A stretch of 64,000 bases of DNA from Helianthus annuus (GCF_002127325.2 NC_035434.2:76949343-77013342), one strand, 5' to 3'. Positions 48,413-60,935 are shown, counted from the first letter of the stretch. Numbers and translations are program-made. Notes: generated by a model not told the origin, from the letters alone.

Positions 48413-48887
48413 GTAAGTTCACACTCTTACTAAGGCATGGGATTCCCGGGGTAGGGAATGGGATTGATTGATTGATTGTACTTACATGGTTGTGGGAATT
48501 ACGTACTACTGACCTCATTTGGGAAAGGTCACTTATAGATACTGCTAGACTAGTGATACATGGGGAAGCCCCCACTACTCTTCGCACACATGCCTGTAAT
48601 GGCCGCGATACTGATACTGATCTTCGCACACATGCCTGGAATGGCCGCGATACTGATACTAAACTTCGCACACATGCTTGGAGGGCAGCGATACAAATAA
48701 AACTAATCTACAATACATGGGAAACCCCCACTAATCTTCGCAAACATGCCTGGAGGGCCGCGATGTAATTGTAAACGATATATGGTTTACTAAACATGCA
48801 AACGTTTTACGAAATGAATACTATTACTAAACAACCCACCGTGAACTCGCTCAACTAGTTGATGACTCTCTGTTACATGCCTTACAG
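48413..48887 (+). other. Candidate leader intron in F LTR
   Basis: Donor AACCAAG|GTAAGTTCAC and acceptor ACATGCCTTACAG|GTCG, in the same place as in B and D. Another donor-like CTAAG|GTAATG is near 47401. Confidence 0.42.
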
Positions 48888-49185
48888 GTCGTTAGGTACA
48901 CTTGGAGCTTGCACTGGGAGGCGCGGTCGTTGTGGACAAGGATCGTGAATGCTTTGGTTAAACATTTTGACATTACATATTCATACTTATGTTGGGTTTA
49001 TTTTTATGCATCCGCTAAACATTGATATCGCACTTATGTTATGAACACCTTTCATATTGGTTTGGTTGAATTACATTTACTTTTACTTATTACTTATATG
49101 TTCAATATGATTGGTGGCTTGATCCTGGTCAGTCTCGCTCCCAAGCGGTGATACTCCGCGGGTGGATTTTGGGGGTGTGACAGAT

Positions 49186-49198
49186 TGGTATCAGAGCC
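49186..49198 (+). promoter_or_regulatory. Element F primer-binding site and leader start
   Basis: TGGTATCAGAGCC. The leader to 49329 matches those of B and D (CAACGACGCTTCGCTCC) and is then interrupted by G. Confidence 0.9.
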
Positions 49199-49329
49199 AT
49201 TGGTTATAGAGAACTCGGTTTTAATAAGGGGAAAATGTTTTTTATTAAAACCAGACCATAACCTGTACAGTGCTCGACGATCCACAACGACGCTTCGCTC
49301 CACGTGCAAGACTCAACACTATAGGTACT

Positions 49330-49779
49330 TGTTGGACCTTGTTCCGACCCTAAACAGTCAGTTGAGATAGTTCATCTTCACGTATAAAGGCGGAATCAGT
49401 ATATGTGAAGTAATACAACTTTTCCTTTCCAATTTCCTTTGTTTTATTGCTTTCTGAAATGAATTTGACAGAGTTTCGTTCCACAAGCAAACATACATGT
49501 CCGCTCAAATGACCATCACATCAGGTATATATAGGATTTAGTGGTTCGCTCATATGGACTGCCATATGAGCGGGCCTACTACTTTGACTAAAAAGCGAAC
49601 CCACCTGAAGCACTAAAAGCGAACCTATTAAGACCCTAAGAGCGGACCTACAACTATCATGTACATAAAAGCGAATCTACATCTTAAAAACATGTTTTTG
49701 ACTATCTAGACCCTCTGTTGACCTATCTTGACTTAAGACTTCACGTAGACGTAGTCAACAGACATTCCATGTATCAACA
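49330..49779 (-). repeat. Element G 3' LTR (minus-strand copia)
   Basis: 450 bp, TGTTGATAC...CCAACA on the minus strand, clearly related to the E LTR, with the same TTCGCTT words. The adjacent GACTCCCCC (49780-49788) is the polypurine tract read on the other strand. It interrupts the leader of F. Confidence 0.9.
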
Positions 49780-51396
49780 GACTCCCCCTTGGATGTTGAC
49801 GTAGTCTTCAGCAGTCTCCAGCTCCTGAGTCATCGGTCTTGATCTTTTCTCCATCTCTGTCTTCTCTTCATAATCACTTTATCTTCACATGTTCAGAATT
49901 ACAACCTGACTTCATCTTTAGACTTCCCTATAGCTGTTGATCCAGACTCCCCCTTTCACAGACTCCCCTTCTTAGTATGCTGGGATCTGAGGCCTTGTTC
50001 TGGTTCAAGCTTTGACAATTAGCTTCCGTTGGGAATAATGAAGACCAAACCTGTTACTCAACCAATAACATTACACTTCTATCTTTTCAAACAATAATTC
50101 ACAAACACAATCAGCTTTAGAAATCCACTCAAGTATTCAGGTCCAAGTTAATGACCCTGATCACTTGATTAAACTACCAAGTTCAATTTAATGACCCTGG
50201 TTGATCATTTGACGAATCAAACTGATTTTAAAAATATTTTCTCATTTTCTAGAAACAATGTAACAAGCATCAACTTAATGAACTTGTTTTAACTTTGAAA
50301 ACATCTTTCAAACACCATCAAAGTAAGCTCTCCTCATTCTTCAGCTCAGAATCTCCTGCATTTGCTTCATCTTTCTAGAATCCGACAATCAACTTTCCAC
50401 TCTGGTTTGTCTAAAATAAAGCAGATATGTAAGATCTTTTTGGATTTTAAGGTGATCTAGACTAAGAAATGAAATACAGAAAACTTAAATTGCAGAAAGT
50501 AAACTATTTACAAACTTATTTTTGGCGAGCGTGTCAGGGAATCATATCAGCTTTTTAGACAAATTACTAGTACCGTTAAGCTACATTACATATTCAAAAT
50601 TAAACACTTCACCTCGATTGTTGATATACTGATCCATCTTAAATTCTCACACAAATTTCAATCTATTCAGGATACGATTTAGATGTTTTATGAACTTAGC
50701 TCAATTCATGTGTCCCAACTCTTTGAATATACTCCCGTATCCAGAATCCCAGATATTCAATCTTACAGGTGAGTATACCACAGATGATATCTGTTAGAGG
50801 TTAAATGCGAGGGCCGTGAGAGCTCAGGTCGATACTTCCGTATACGTAGAGAGATGACGGCTTCGACTTTCTGGTGTGTCCCCTTTAGAGGATCTTTTAG
50901 TTACAACAACAGCGACTATCAATTTTATTGTTTCATCAGCTTGCTGAGGGCGATGCTATGTTTCAAGCATTTGCAGAAAGTATTATTCGGGGACTAGGTT
51001 AGTACTTCCATATGGCAGAAGTCCCGGAATAATACCCCAGATATCACTGAGTATAAAGACCTAGTATCTCAGAATATGAGACCTTTCAAACGAGATTTCA
51101 GGGGTTACCTATATATCCAAGTAGTGTTCCCCATGAATTTCACAAGTTTGAAATTTTAAGTTTATATCCCGAATAAATCTATTAAATGTGCGAAAACCTA
51201 TCGACACATCATTAGTGAGACTGTTTAACTCATTTTATCTTTCAAAATCTTTAGCATACTGTAATTGTCTAGCCGATGTACTATCATTTTACCTATATAC
51301 ACAAGCTCTTTTTCAAATTTATCATGTTTTTGTATTTTTGCATTTTTTACTGTTTTTGTATTTTCTGAAAAATATACTATATTCAACTATCTCCCC
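49780..51396 (-). other. Element G 3' noncoding block
   Basis: Lies between the pol stop and the LTR. It matches the 3' blocks of E and C in order: TTTAGGGGGAGATAG beside the pol stop, AAATGATAGTACATCGG, hairpin 50980-51035, GATACGGGAGTATATTC, then GGGGGAGTC boxes at 49945-49953 and 49780-49788 with a shorter one at 49961. No ORF of note. Confidence 0.78.
50980..51035 (-). ncRNA. Conserved hairpin in 3' block of G
   Basis: Arms GTATTATTCGGGGACT (50980-50995, plus strand) and AGTCCCGGAATAATAC (51020-51035). Position 8 is a U-A pair here, A-U in C, U-G in E. Confidence 0.7.
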
Positions 51397-52055
51397 CTAA
51401 ATACCAAAACATGTAAAAAATCGACAAACCATTGCAGATTGTTTCTCGTCTTCATCCGCAACAGTACTCTCACCAACGCTCACAATTCCATCTGACACCG
51501 AAAGCAATTTCATACCATTAAGTTTTAACAAAAATTGAAACCGATTTTTATCAAAAGCTTTGGTATGCAAATCAGCTTTTTGTTCGTCAGTGTGGATTTT
51601 CTTAATTCGTATCAACTTTTTCTCGAAACAATCGCGAATAAAGTGATGACGAAGCTCTATATGTTTAGTTTTAGCATGATGTACTGGATTTTTAGTTCTA
51701 TTTATTGCGGCCTCATTATCAACAAACAGAGGTGTGTTGAGAAACTGCAAACCATAGTCGCGCATCTGTTGCTGTATCCACAGGATCTGAGAGCAGCAAC
51801 TACTAGCAGAAACGTACTCCGCTTCACATGTAGATAGCGCCACAGACGTTTGTTTCTTACACTGCCAGGTAACCAATCTAGGTCCAAAGAACTGGCATCC
51901 TGCAGTGGTTGATTTGTTATTGACTTTGCAGCTTCCGAAATCCGAATCGGAATACCCTTCGAGCGTAAAATCGCCTTTTCTAGGATACCACAACCCCAAT
52001 GTGGGTGTTCCTTTCAAGTAGCGGAATATCCTCTTGACAATGATCATGTGCGAAG
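51397..52055 (-). pseudogene. Element G copia RT end and RNase H (5' part cut off by H)
   Basis: Reads VKRIFRYLKGTPTLGLWYP (end of copia RT), then RNase H with GYSDSDFGSC, ALSTCEAEYVSAS, VDNEAAI, KTKHIELRHHFIRD and a C-terminal KADLHTKAF. This is typical of Ty1/copia. The frame is open from the H insertion point to the stop at 51397, so this fragment is not obviously damaged; the rest of pol should continue right of H. It shows that G, unlike C and E, has pol. Confidence 0.9.
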
Positions 52056-52304
52056 TGTCACACCCCGACTGCGTGTAACATGCAACCGCGGCGGAAAACG
52101 TCGGGGAGTGTTGTGGACAGAATTAATTGTTATACAACCATGGAAATTAAAGTTACACTTTATTTATCAAACACGGGTGTTACATTGTCTTAAAAGGAAG
52201 TACAGAATTCAAAACATAGTTATACTAGTTCTATCTTCATTTTTTTTAGTCTCTAAGGCACAGGTCCGCCCTAGTATCGTGATCAACAACTTATGGAACA
52301 GCTC

Positions 52305-53796
52305 CTGAAAACACATGTGAAAGTAGGTACGTCAGCATAAAAATGCCTGTGAGATACATAGGTTTTATGAAAGTGGGATTCATGACTTGAGTTTTAAAGA
52401 AATGTTTAATAACAGTCAGTCATGAACCTTGTAATTTGTCTCGCTTTGTAAACCATTTGAAAAACGATAATATCAGATGATATGTATAGATGAACGTAAG
52501 GTTAAATGAATAACCTAGTAAAATGAGTTGAATAAGATAAGTTGTTTTGTAAGACAATGTTTTATGAAAGGTATGTTATTTGTATAAAATATTATATGTC
52601 TAAACTGAAATGATTTAGATAACGCTAAGATATGTAATATTATACAAACATTTGTATATAGGAAGTACCAGTGGCGTATCCACCATGTTTGCATCATATT
52701 ACATACTCCACGTTACTCAAACCATTTACCCAAACCATCCACCATGTAAGATTGTTCTTGCATAACTCAATTGTCAAGTGTTATTGTGTAAATCATGTCA
52801 AATGTCTATGTTCGATGTAAACCACCAAATGTGTATGTCAATGTCAACGTGTTTATGTTCAATGTAAATCATGTAATGTGTATCCCGAAATGCGTCATGT
52901 ACAGTAAGCGAAATGTATCAACTTAAACCATATGTAAAATGCACAAAACAAGTCGTTGAAGTAAAACATGGTTTAAATCAACGATATGTTCTGTGGAAAA
53001 TGCATGCTCTATTGATATTAACATTTATGCGGTATTGTGAAATATGCATACATCCAAGCCTTGAGACTGTGGCGATAAAACCTTAAACAAATTAAAGGTT
53101 TATCTAAGTTATGTATATCGAATTCGGTCATTCCTTACAATCCTATCAAACCCAGGATTTCAGGAATGGGAGTTGTCAATTCCTATGGTACCACTACCTA
53201 CTAACGAACGGCGTAGCTAATGTTAATGAATGTATTGTTCCATGTTAAAAAAAAAACCAAATGTCATAACAAAATGAAGGCATGTGATGTAAACAATTGT
53301 ACTAAGTATGCTAAGTAAACATACGAAGCAGAAATGTTCATGTAAATCAATGTGCCCATATGCTGAGTAAACATATGCAGCAGAAATGTTCATGTAAATC
53401 AATGTGTCCATATGCTGAGTAAACATATGTAACAGAAATGTTCATGTAAATCAATGTGCCCATATGCTGAGTAAACATATGCAGCAGAAATGTTCATGTA
53501 AATCAATGTGTCCATATGCTGAGTAAACATATGCAACAGAAATGTTCATGTAAATCAATGTGTCCATATGCTGAGTAAACATATGCAACAGGAATGTAAT
53601 GTAAATCAATGTACCAAGTACGCACACAATGGGCATACATAGCATGAAATGTAATGAAATCGTGTACTATAATGTACTAACAACATAGCAGGCATATGAT
53701 GTGAAAACACGGAAAGCATGAATGTAACAGATAGGCACATGTGTTTCACCCCAAAACAGTTTAGAAAACAGTAAAAGAGGGGTTCAATGTACTCAC
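52305..53796 (-). other. Candidate leader intron in H LTR
   Basis: Minus strand donor ATCTCAG|GTGAGTACAT and acceptor GTGTTTTCAG|GAGCTG. It encloses the 52-bp repeats. Same sites at 61185-62671 in the 5' LTR. Confidence 0.38.
53309..53600 (-). repeat. 52-bp tandem repeats in H 3' LTR
   Basis: Unit contains TGCTGAGTAAACATATGCA and AATGTTCATGTAAATCAATG. Exact 52-base period at 53361, 53413, 53465, 53517 and 53569, after one diverged first unit. The small minus-strand ORFs here are translations of this repeat. Confidence 0.93.
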
Positions 53797-55777
53797 CTGA
53801 GATTGCTTTGTAGTTCTTGTATAATAACCAAATAATGCTAGAGATCACGGAATATCAAACGGCACCTAATAGGTAGCTATGTTAATATACCGGACCAAAA
53901 TCGGAAGGATCGGATAGTATGCGGGTTCGTAAACCAAACGAGTATGGAGACTCGTGAAATATGGTTTAACAAAGCCTACATACTAAAATGAAACCTAACC
54001 TAAGTGCTTACGATCCATTTCGACCCATTTAGGTAGCTTATGCTACCTTTACGCGTCGTTCGCGTAGAACGCGTTTGGAATGCCTAACATTGTGACCACA
54101 AGGCATAACCTCGGAAGGTTATAGCTATGGTCACCTAATGTGTTTGGTCGGATCCGAACGATCGACCAAATGGGTCGGGTTCGAAAGTATAAGCGATGGT
54201 TTAGATCGCTTACCCTTACGACCCTATATAAGCACTATACTAAGAGTGACAAGCTAAGCATGTTAGAACATGCTTAACTAAGTTTAGAAAACAGGTTTGG
54301 CATCAAAACAAACGGCTTTGATGCTCACGAGTAGTTTGGTTACAAAATATGCAAGAATGCACATTTTGGCCGAAACTACGACTCGTCACTGAGCCTAGAT
54401 AACGTGGTAATCAGTAGGTATAGTCACTACGGACTATAACCATCGTGATCACGCTCACGTTATGAAGTTCCATGAACTTCGTGTTGACCATAGGCTGGTC
54501 AATGAAGAAAGTCAACAAAACGTTGACTTTCGGACTCGAAAAGCGAATAAAAGAACGAAAGAAGACTTACGGAGGGTCCCCGAATGCTAATCTAGATCAA
54601 AGAGCTCAGGTATGAAGCAATGGCATCAACTTAGAGCATTTTGATCAGATTTGTGTGGGTTTTACATCAAGGGGGTATTTATAGGAAAAGTAAACCCGTT
54701 AGGATCGTTTCTTGAATATCGTGCCACGATCTTCAGCGTACACTTGTCACAAAGTTGTGGTGGCTCAAAATGACCCTTGGCTTCTGAATTGGTGAAAGGG
54801 CATTGCCCTTTGGTGTGTTTGAAAGGCCAGATGTGCAAGAAAGACAAAAATTTGGTTACTGGAAGTGCCATGCGGCCCGCATCAGGATATGAAGAAACTC
54901 AGGCGGGCCGCCTGGGCCTGTCTGATCTGCATATACTTTCAAAAATGGCAGTTTTGGTCCCTGTTGCGTATTTAAGCCATTTCCGACACTTCTAAGGCCC
55001 GTAAAGCCAACTTTAAGGCCCTAAAATGATGCCTAAACATTGTGGACATGAAACATGCTCAAAAATGTTCCGGATGTTGGTTCGTTTGGTCGTACGATCG
55101 CGATGTTCGGTTAATTACGACGGAATGCGCATAAGTGCGGAAAATGATCCAAATGACGCGACGAATGGATTTTTCACATGCCAAACAAGAAGGCATAATA
55201 TAAGGATGCTTACATAAATTTTTGGATGTCCATATGTATTCAGAACGTAAGTTATGCGCGAAAGTGCAAACTTGTGCACTTTTTGACACTTTTAGTCCCT
55301 GAATGATCCAAAAGTTTGTTTTAGCATACCAAACTTCTCAAAGCCTATTTCTAAGCTATGTAAAGGATATTTATGGTATGTTTAACTCATGGACATGTTC
55401 CGGAATGTTCGTTATAGTTCGAATTGACATACTTTCGCAGTTTGTCAAGTTTAGTCCCTGTAAGCGAATTAACTTGTTTTTGCCATACCAAAGCCTTCAA
55501 AACTTATTTCTAAGTTATGTAAAGGTTATTTAAGGTATGTTGAGTATATGTTGATGTTCCGGAGTATTTTTCGTATTAAACTGAGCACGTTTAAGCACCA
55601 GTTAGCGTATAACTCTCCAGAAAGCGATGTAGAGTTTGAAATTGAACAAAAGTCAAAACATGAAAAATGTAAAACACAACCAAACAAACATTGGGATAAA
55701 ATAACATTGTTTTATTGATAACTGAACTGTTCACAATGATTACAAGCACAAATGTTACAGTCTCCGCTACTTGTGGA

Positions 55778-55794
55778 AATTTCGTCCCGAAATT
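55778..55794 (-). promoter_or_regulatory. Stem and polypurine module of H
   Basis: AATTTCGGGACGAAATT on the minus strand overlaps the pol stop codon and is followed by AGTAGCGGAGAC and the LTR start at 55759. Only one module is seen, unlike B and D. Confidence 0.7.
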
Positions 55795-58700
55795 TATTTA
55801 TAGGAAACTCGTGGAAAAAGATGCGGATATTTTGCCTTCATTTGATCTTCACGTTCCCAAGTAAACTCGGGTCCACGTTTAGATTCCCAGCGAACCTTGA
55901 CCAAAGGAATGCGCTTGTGTTTAAGCCACTTGACTTCACGTTCCATGATTTCCACTAGTTTCTCAACAAATTTCAGAGTTTTATCAACACGAATTTCGTC
56001 AAGTGGTATGCGGAGGTTCTCATCAGCTAAACACCTCTTGAGATTGGACACGTGGAAGGTTGGATGAACATTTCCAAGTTCAGGAGGTAACTCAAGTCTG
56101 TAGGCTACCTTACCGATTCTTTCGACGATCTTGAATGGTCCAAAGTATCTAGGTGCAAGTTTTCCTTTCTTTCCAAATCTGATCACACCTTTCCAAGGTG
56201 AGACCTTAAGTAATACACGATCACCGACTTGAAAATCCAAGGGCTTGCGTTTTAGGTCCGCGTAACTCTTTTGACGGCTTCTAGCTGTCTGAAGGTTATC
56301 ATAAACTTTCTTTACCTTATCTGTTGTCTCTAAAATGAGGGCAGGTCCAGTAAGTTGAGCCTCGCCAATCTCATTCCAGCAGACTGGTGAACGACATTTT
56401 CGACCATAGAGAGCCTCGAAAGGAGCCATGTTGATGCTGGAGTGATAACTGTTGTTGTAGGAGAATTCAATCAACGGGAGATGTGAATCCCAACTACCAC
56501 CAAAATCGATCACACAAGCTCTAAGCATATCCTCCAGTGTTTGGATTGTTCTTTCAGATTGACCATCCATTTGCGGATGATAAGCTGTGCTCAGATTAAG
56601 TTGGGACCCCATAGCAGATTGCATGGTTCTCCAAAAATGAGAAGTGAAACGAGCATCTCTGTCAGAAATGATGTTCAAAGGAACACCATGTCGAGCTACA
56701 ATTTCATCCACGTAGATTTGAGCAAGTTTGTCAGCAGAAAAATCCTCACGGATTGGCAAGAAATGTGCTGACTTTGTAAGACGATCAACGACTACCCAGA
56801 TGGCATCGTGACCTTTCTTTGTGCGCGGGAGTTTGGTAATGAGATCCATAGTAATGTTTTCCCATTTCCAAACTGGGAGATCTGGTTGCTCCAATAAACC
56901 AGAAGGACGCTGATGTTCAGCCTTAACCTTAAGACAAGTAAGGCATTTTGATACATATAAGGCAATGTCTTTCTTCATACCAGGCCACCAATACTGAATA
57001 CGAAGATCCTTATACATCTTATCTGAGCCAGGATGAATAGAATAACGAGACTTATGGGCATCATCCATAAGCAAGGTACGAAGATTATCTTGGCTTGGGA
57101 CCCACAAACGGTCCATGAAGTAATACGATCCATTGTCCTTCAGCTCTAGAGCAGGAGTTATGTGATAAGGAAATTCCTTATCCATTAAACCTTGTGAAAC
57201 ACAAGCTTGTTGAGCCTGAGATATACGGGCTTGGATATCAGTTTGAATAACAGATTGGACACGTACACAATGAAGCTTAGTACGTTCCTTGCGACTTAAA
57301 GCATCGGCTACGACATTCGCCTTACGGGGATGGTAGCGAATCTCGCAGTCGTAGTCGTTTAGAAGTTCAACCCAACGTCGTTGTCTCATGTTGAGTTCTT
57401 TCTGATTGAAGATGTGCTGAAGACTTTTGTGGTCAGTGAAAACCACACATTTTGTACCGTACAAATAGTGTCTCCAGATTTTGAGAGCGAAGACAACTGC
57501 ACCCAACTCAAGATCATGAGTGGTGTAGTTCTTCTCATGAATCCTCAACTGCCTTGATGCGTATGCTATGACTTTGTTTCTTTGCATCAGGACGCAGCCA
57601 AGACCTAATTTAGATGCGTCGCAATAAATGACGAAATCATCATTGCCCTCGGGCAAAGTTAAGACAGGCGCGTCGCAAAGCTTTTGTTTCAAAGTCATAA
57701 ACGCTTCCTCTTGTTTGACTCCCCAATCAAATGGCTTGTTCTTCTGAGTTAGAGCAGTTAGAGGAACTGCAATCTTTGAGAAGTTCTCAATGAAGTGGCG
57801 GTAATAACCCGCTAGACCAAGAAAAGAACGAACTTCAGTAGGAGTAGTAGGTGTATCCCAATCCTTAATCGCACTGATCTTGGAGGGATCTACATGAATA
57901 CCTTGTTCGTTGACAATGTGTCCTAAGAATTGAACTTCTTTAAGCCAGAATTCACACTTGGAGAATTTGGCGAAAAGCTGCTCTTTCTTTAGGAGTTCCA
58001 ACGTAAGACGAAGATGTTGTTCATGATCAGCTCGCATCTTGGAATAAATTAAAATGTCATCAATGAAAACGATGATGAACTTATCCAAATAAGGCTTGCA
58101 GACCCTATTCATCAAGTCCATGAAAACAGCAGGAGCATTAGTCAAACCGAATGGCATGACTGTGAACTCATAATGCCCATAACGAGTACGGAACGCTGTC
58201 TTGGGAATATCTACTTCATGCACACGGAGTTGATGATATCCAGATCGCAGATCAATCTTCGAAAAATAAGAAGCGCCTTGCAATTGATCAAAGAGATCAT
58301 CGATGCGAGGTAGGGGATATCGATTCTTGATGGTGAGCTTGTTAAGCTCACGATAATCGATACACATCCTAAAAGATCCATCTTTCTTCTTGACAAAAAG
58401 AACGGGAGCACCCCAAGGTGAAAAGCTAGGATGGATAAAACCTTTGTCAGAGAGCTCCTGAAGCTGCTTAGATAACTCTTGCATCTCTGATGGTGCAAGA
58501 CGATATGGAGCTCTGGCAATGGGAATTGCACCAGGTACGAGATCAATACGGAACTCGACTTGGCGTGCTGGAGGTAGACCAGGTAACTCTTCAGGAAAGA
58601 CTTCAGAATAATCCCGAACGACAGGAATATCTGAAATAGTCTTACCCTTGCCTTTATCTGCTGTAACATGTGCTAAGAAAGCCACATATTTCTTCCGTAG

Positions 58701-60332
58701 ATACTTCCGTGCTTTAAAACAAGACATAAGTTTGAGACCACCGGCAGGCTTCTCACCACAAACCTGTAGGATCTCGTCTGTCGACAGCGGCACACGAACA
58801 ATCTTCTCAGAACAAACTATCTCTGCGCGATGCTTAGGTAACCAATCCATACCCACAATAACATCGAAGCTTCCAAGTTGCATTGGCGTGAGGTCAATAG
58901 GAAAAATATGGTCGTTAAGGTTCAACTGGCAGTTGCGTAGAACAGAACTAAGAACAATGGGTTCACCACTGGCAACCTCTACTGTCAAAGGTTTACCTAG
59001 TTTCGTTCTAGACACGCGAAGCATTGGCTCAAAAGACAATGACACAAAACTCTTGTCGGCACCCGAATCAAAAAGAACAGATGCTGGCTGATTATTAATA
59101 AAGAACGTACCGTTCACCACTTCATTGTCTGCTTGTGCCTCTTGTGCATTCATGTTGAAGACTCGACCTCGAGCCTGTGCCTGATTCTGGTTTGCATTCT
59201 GGTTCTGGTTGGCTAGTCTTGGACACCGATTTCTGTAGTGTGTCAGATCCCCACAGTTATAACAAGCACCTGGTGGGTATTGTGGTCGTGCAGCTTGACC
59301 CCGTTGCTGCGCAAGAGGCTGAGCAAATTGTTGAGCCGGGTTCTGAACTACGCGATTTTGAGCAAACCGACAGACATTGGCAAGATGACCTGACTTCCCA
59401 CAGTTTGTACAGAAATGGCACTGATGTTGCGGCTGATGGTGACTGTTGCATTGATTACACAAAGGTGCACTTCCTGAATAGGGCTTCTTTGCTGGAGGCT
59501 GGACGGGAGCTGTCTGGTTAGCTTGGGCAGTGACAGCATAGTTTTGGGAAGCCTTACGCTTCTTTGCCCTTTTTGATGAACCAGACTCCTTTCCATTCTT
59601 GTTTTGACCTTCCTTGCTATCTTCCTTGTCAGACGACTGTTTCTTGCCCTTGTCACCCTTTCTCTGTAATTTATTCTTTCGAATCTGCGACTCAGTCAGT
59701 GTTGTTAATAACTCGATTGCCTGACGGAGTGTGGTAGGGTTGCTACCAGTAAGGATGTCTTGTACCGAGTCAGGCAGGCCGCCGATGTACCTTTCGATAG
59801 CCTTATTGAGTGGGGTAACCATAGTCGGGCAAAGCAGACTCAACTCCTCAAACCTATCAGTATAAGCCCTGTGCTCGCCACTATCTTGCTTCAAAACATC
59901 AAATTCTTTCTCCAACGCTCGTTACTCATGACGAGGACAAAACTCCCTCATCATAAGAGCTCTCGGTTCAGCCCATGTCTGATCTAGAGCAACTTCTGCA
60001 CCTTGATCTCTCATAACCCCGTTCCACCACGTAAGAGCCCTCTTCTGAAACACACTCGAAGAAAACTCGACCTTGCGATTGTCAGGACACTGCACATGAC
60101 GGAAAGTGTTCTCGATGCTCTCGAACCACTGAAGAAGCCCAGTTGCTCCCTCAGAACCACTAAACTTGAGTGGCTTAGCCGAGTTAAAATCCTTGTATTT
60201 GCATGTACCATTGTTGTTGTTGTTGGCCTGGTTCCATTGAGCAAAGAGATTTGGGAATTGAGCAGCCATCTGCTGTGCAATAATTTCTGCCAGCTTGGCA
60301 GTAGCTATCTGGTTGTCGCGTCGAGGAGGCAT
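55794..60332 (-). pseudogene. Element H gag-pol polyprotein, intact but for one stop
   Basis: About 1512 codons from MPPRRDNQ. Gag core (residues ~60-200), two zinc knuckles ([14 protein letters not shown] ~297-312; [14 protein letters not shown] ~357-370), protease LFDSGADKS (~417-430), RT with CIDYRELN (~656) and FIDD (~755), RNase H starting [10 protein letters not shown] (~904), integrase HHCC finger (~1090-1130) and core with Asp in TMDLITK (~1163), DRDARF (~1220) and Glu in GQSERT. Then [10 protein letters not shown] and a chromodomain-like end (~1462-1495). The only break is TAA at 59922-59924 (codon 137). Start chosen because MPPRR is the family's usual beginning; an upstream in-frame Met adds hydrophobic residues. 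All catalytic residues look present. Confidence 0.95.
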
Positions 60333-60915
60333 TCTAGAAGAGAAAAACATGAAATGAAACGAGTGAGATGATTGGATGAAGAGAATGAGATGAAGCAAAA
60401 TCAACAAAAGCAAAGATGGCGGTTATGCATCGCAAAGCAAACAAGCGACATGAAATGTCTAGTCAAAGTAAATGGGTCAGAATTAGTGTATCGCGAAGAC
60501 ATGCTCGCCTATAAGTGAACACTCACCCCAAGAGTTCCCAGGTAAGAGTGACTGGTCCAATTATGTGGATTTGTACGAACACTCTAGCCTTAGACAGAAA
60601 ACCCAGGGTACAGGCATTCACTCTTCCAGTTCGCACGTGTTCACACTATTAACCCAAAACTTTGACGGGATTTTTGAAATCCAAAGAGGTTCAAAACCAT
60701 ATAACAGAGGGTTCAAAACCTAGTAATCAATCATCCTCGAACAGATGATTAATTTTCAAAGCGGATTCGGAACCGAAGTTCTCGATGTGGTTATCACCTA
60801 AGGATAGGTGATGTGCATGTTTTAAACTCTAAACACAAGATAACTTGTGTTAGGGTCCTAGAAAGTTATAGTCTAGGTCAAAGCATTACTAATAACCTAA
60901 TTCCCTATAACCATT
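60333..60915 (-). other. Element H leader
   Basis: Noncoding region between primer site and gag, no long ORF. TTCAAAACC words recur near 60690-60720. Confidence 0.6.
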
Positions 60916-60928
60916 GGCTCTGATACCA
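60916..60928 (-). promoter_or_regulatory. Element H primer-binding site
   Basis: Minus strand TGGTATCAGAGCC, seven bases from the LTR (three in B, D, F); initiator tRNA-Met type. Confidence 0.9.
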
Positions 60929-60935
60929 ACTCTTC

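Larger units (their letters stand above)
47044..49182 (+). repeat. Element F 5' LTR (Tekay type)
   Basis: TGTGACAACCC...GGGTGTGACA followed by a primer site, so it is a 5' LTR and not a solo LTR. It has its own word array (GGTCCGAGTTTTA, 47755-48140) and the CTTCGCACACATGCC/GGCCGCGA units also found in D. The body of F is beyond G and outside the window. Confidence 0.9.
52056..55759 (-). repeat. Element H 3' LTR
   Basis: 3704 bp, TGTAACATTTGTG to GGGTGTGACA on the minus strand. It contains six 52-bp tandem units at about 53309-53600. Confidence 0.94.

Noticed and set aside
53309..53600. Regular 52-bp repeats that could be mistaken for a CRISPR array
   Set aside because: Units are contiguous with no unique spacers and sit inside a plant LTR; the pattern is repeated in the other LTR.
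53223..53645. Minus-strand ORFs with repeating SAYGHIDLHEHF peptides
   Set aside because: They are translations of the 52-bp repeat, with no codon signal or start context. The same applies at 62104-62520.
58211..58669. Minus-strand ORF overlapping the RT of H, and similar overlaps in B and D
   Set aside because: Out-of-frame shadows of strongly biased gag-pol sequence.
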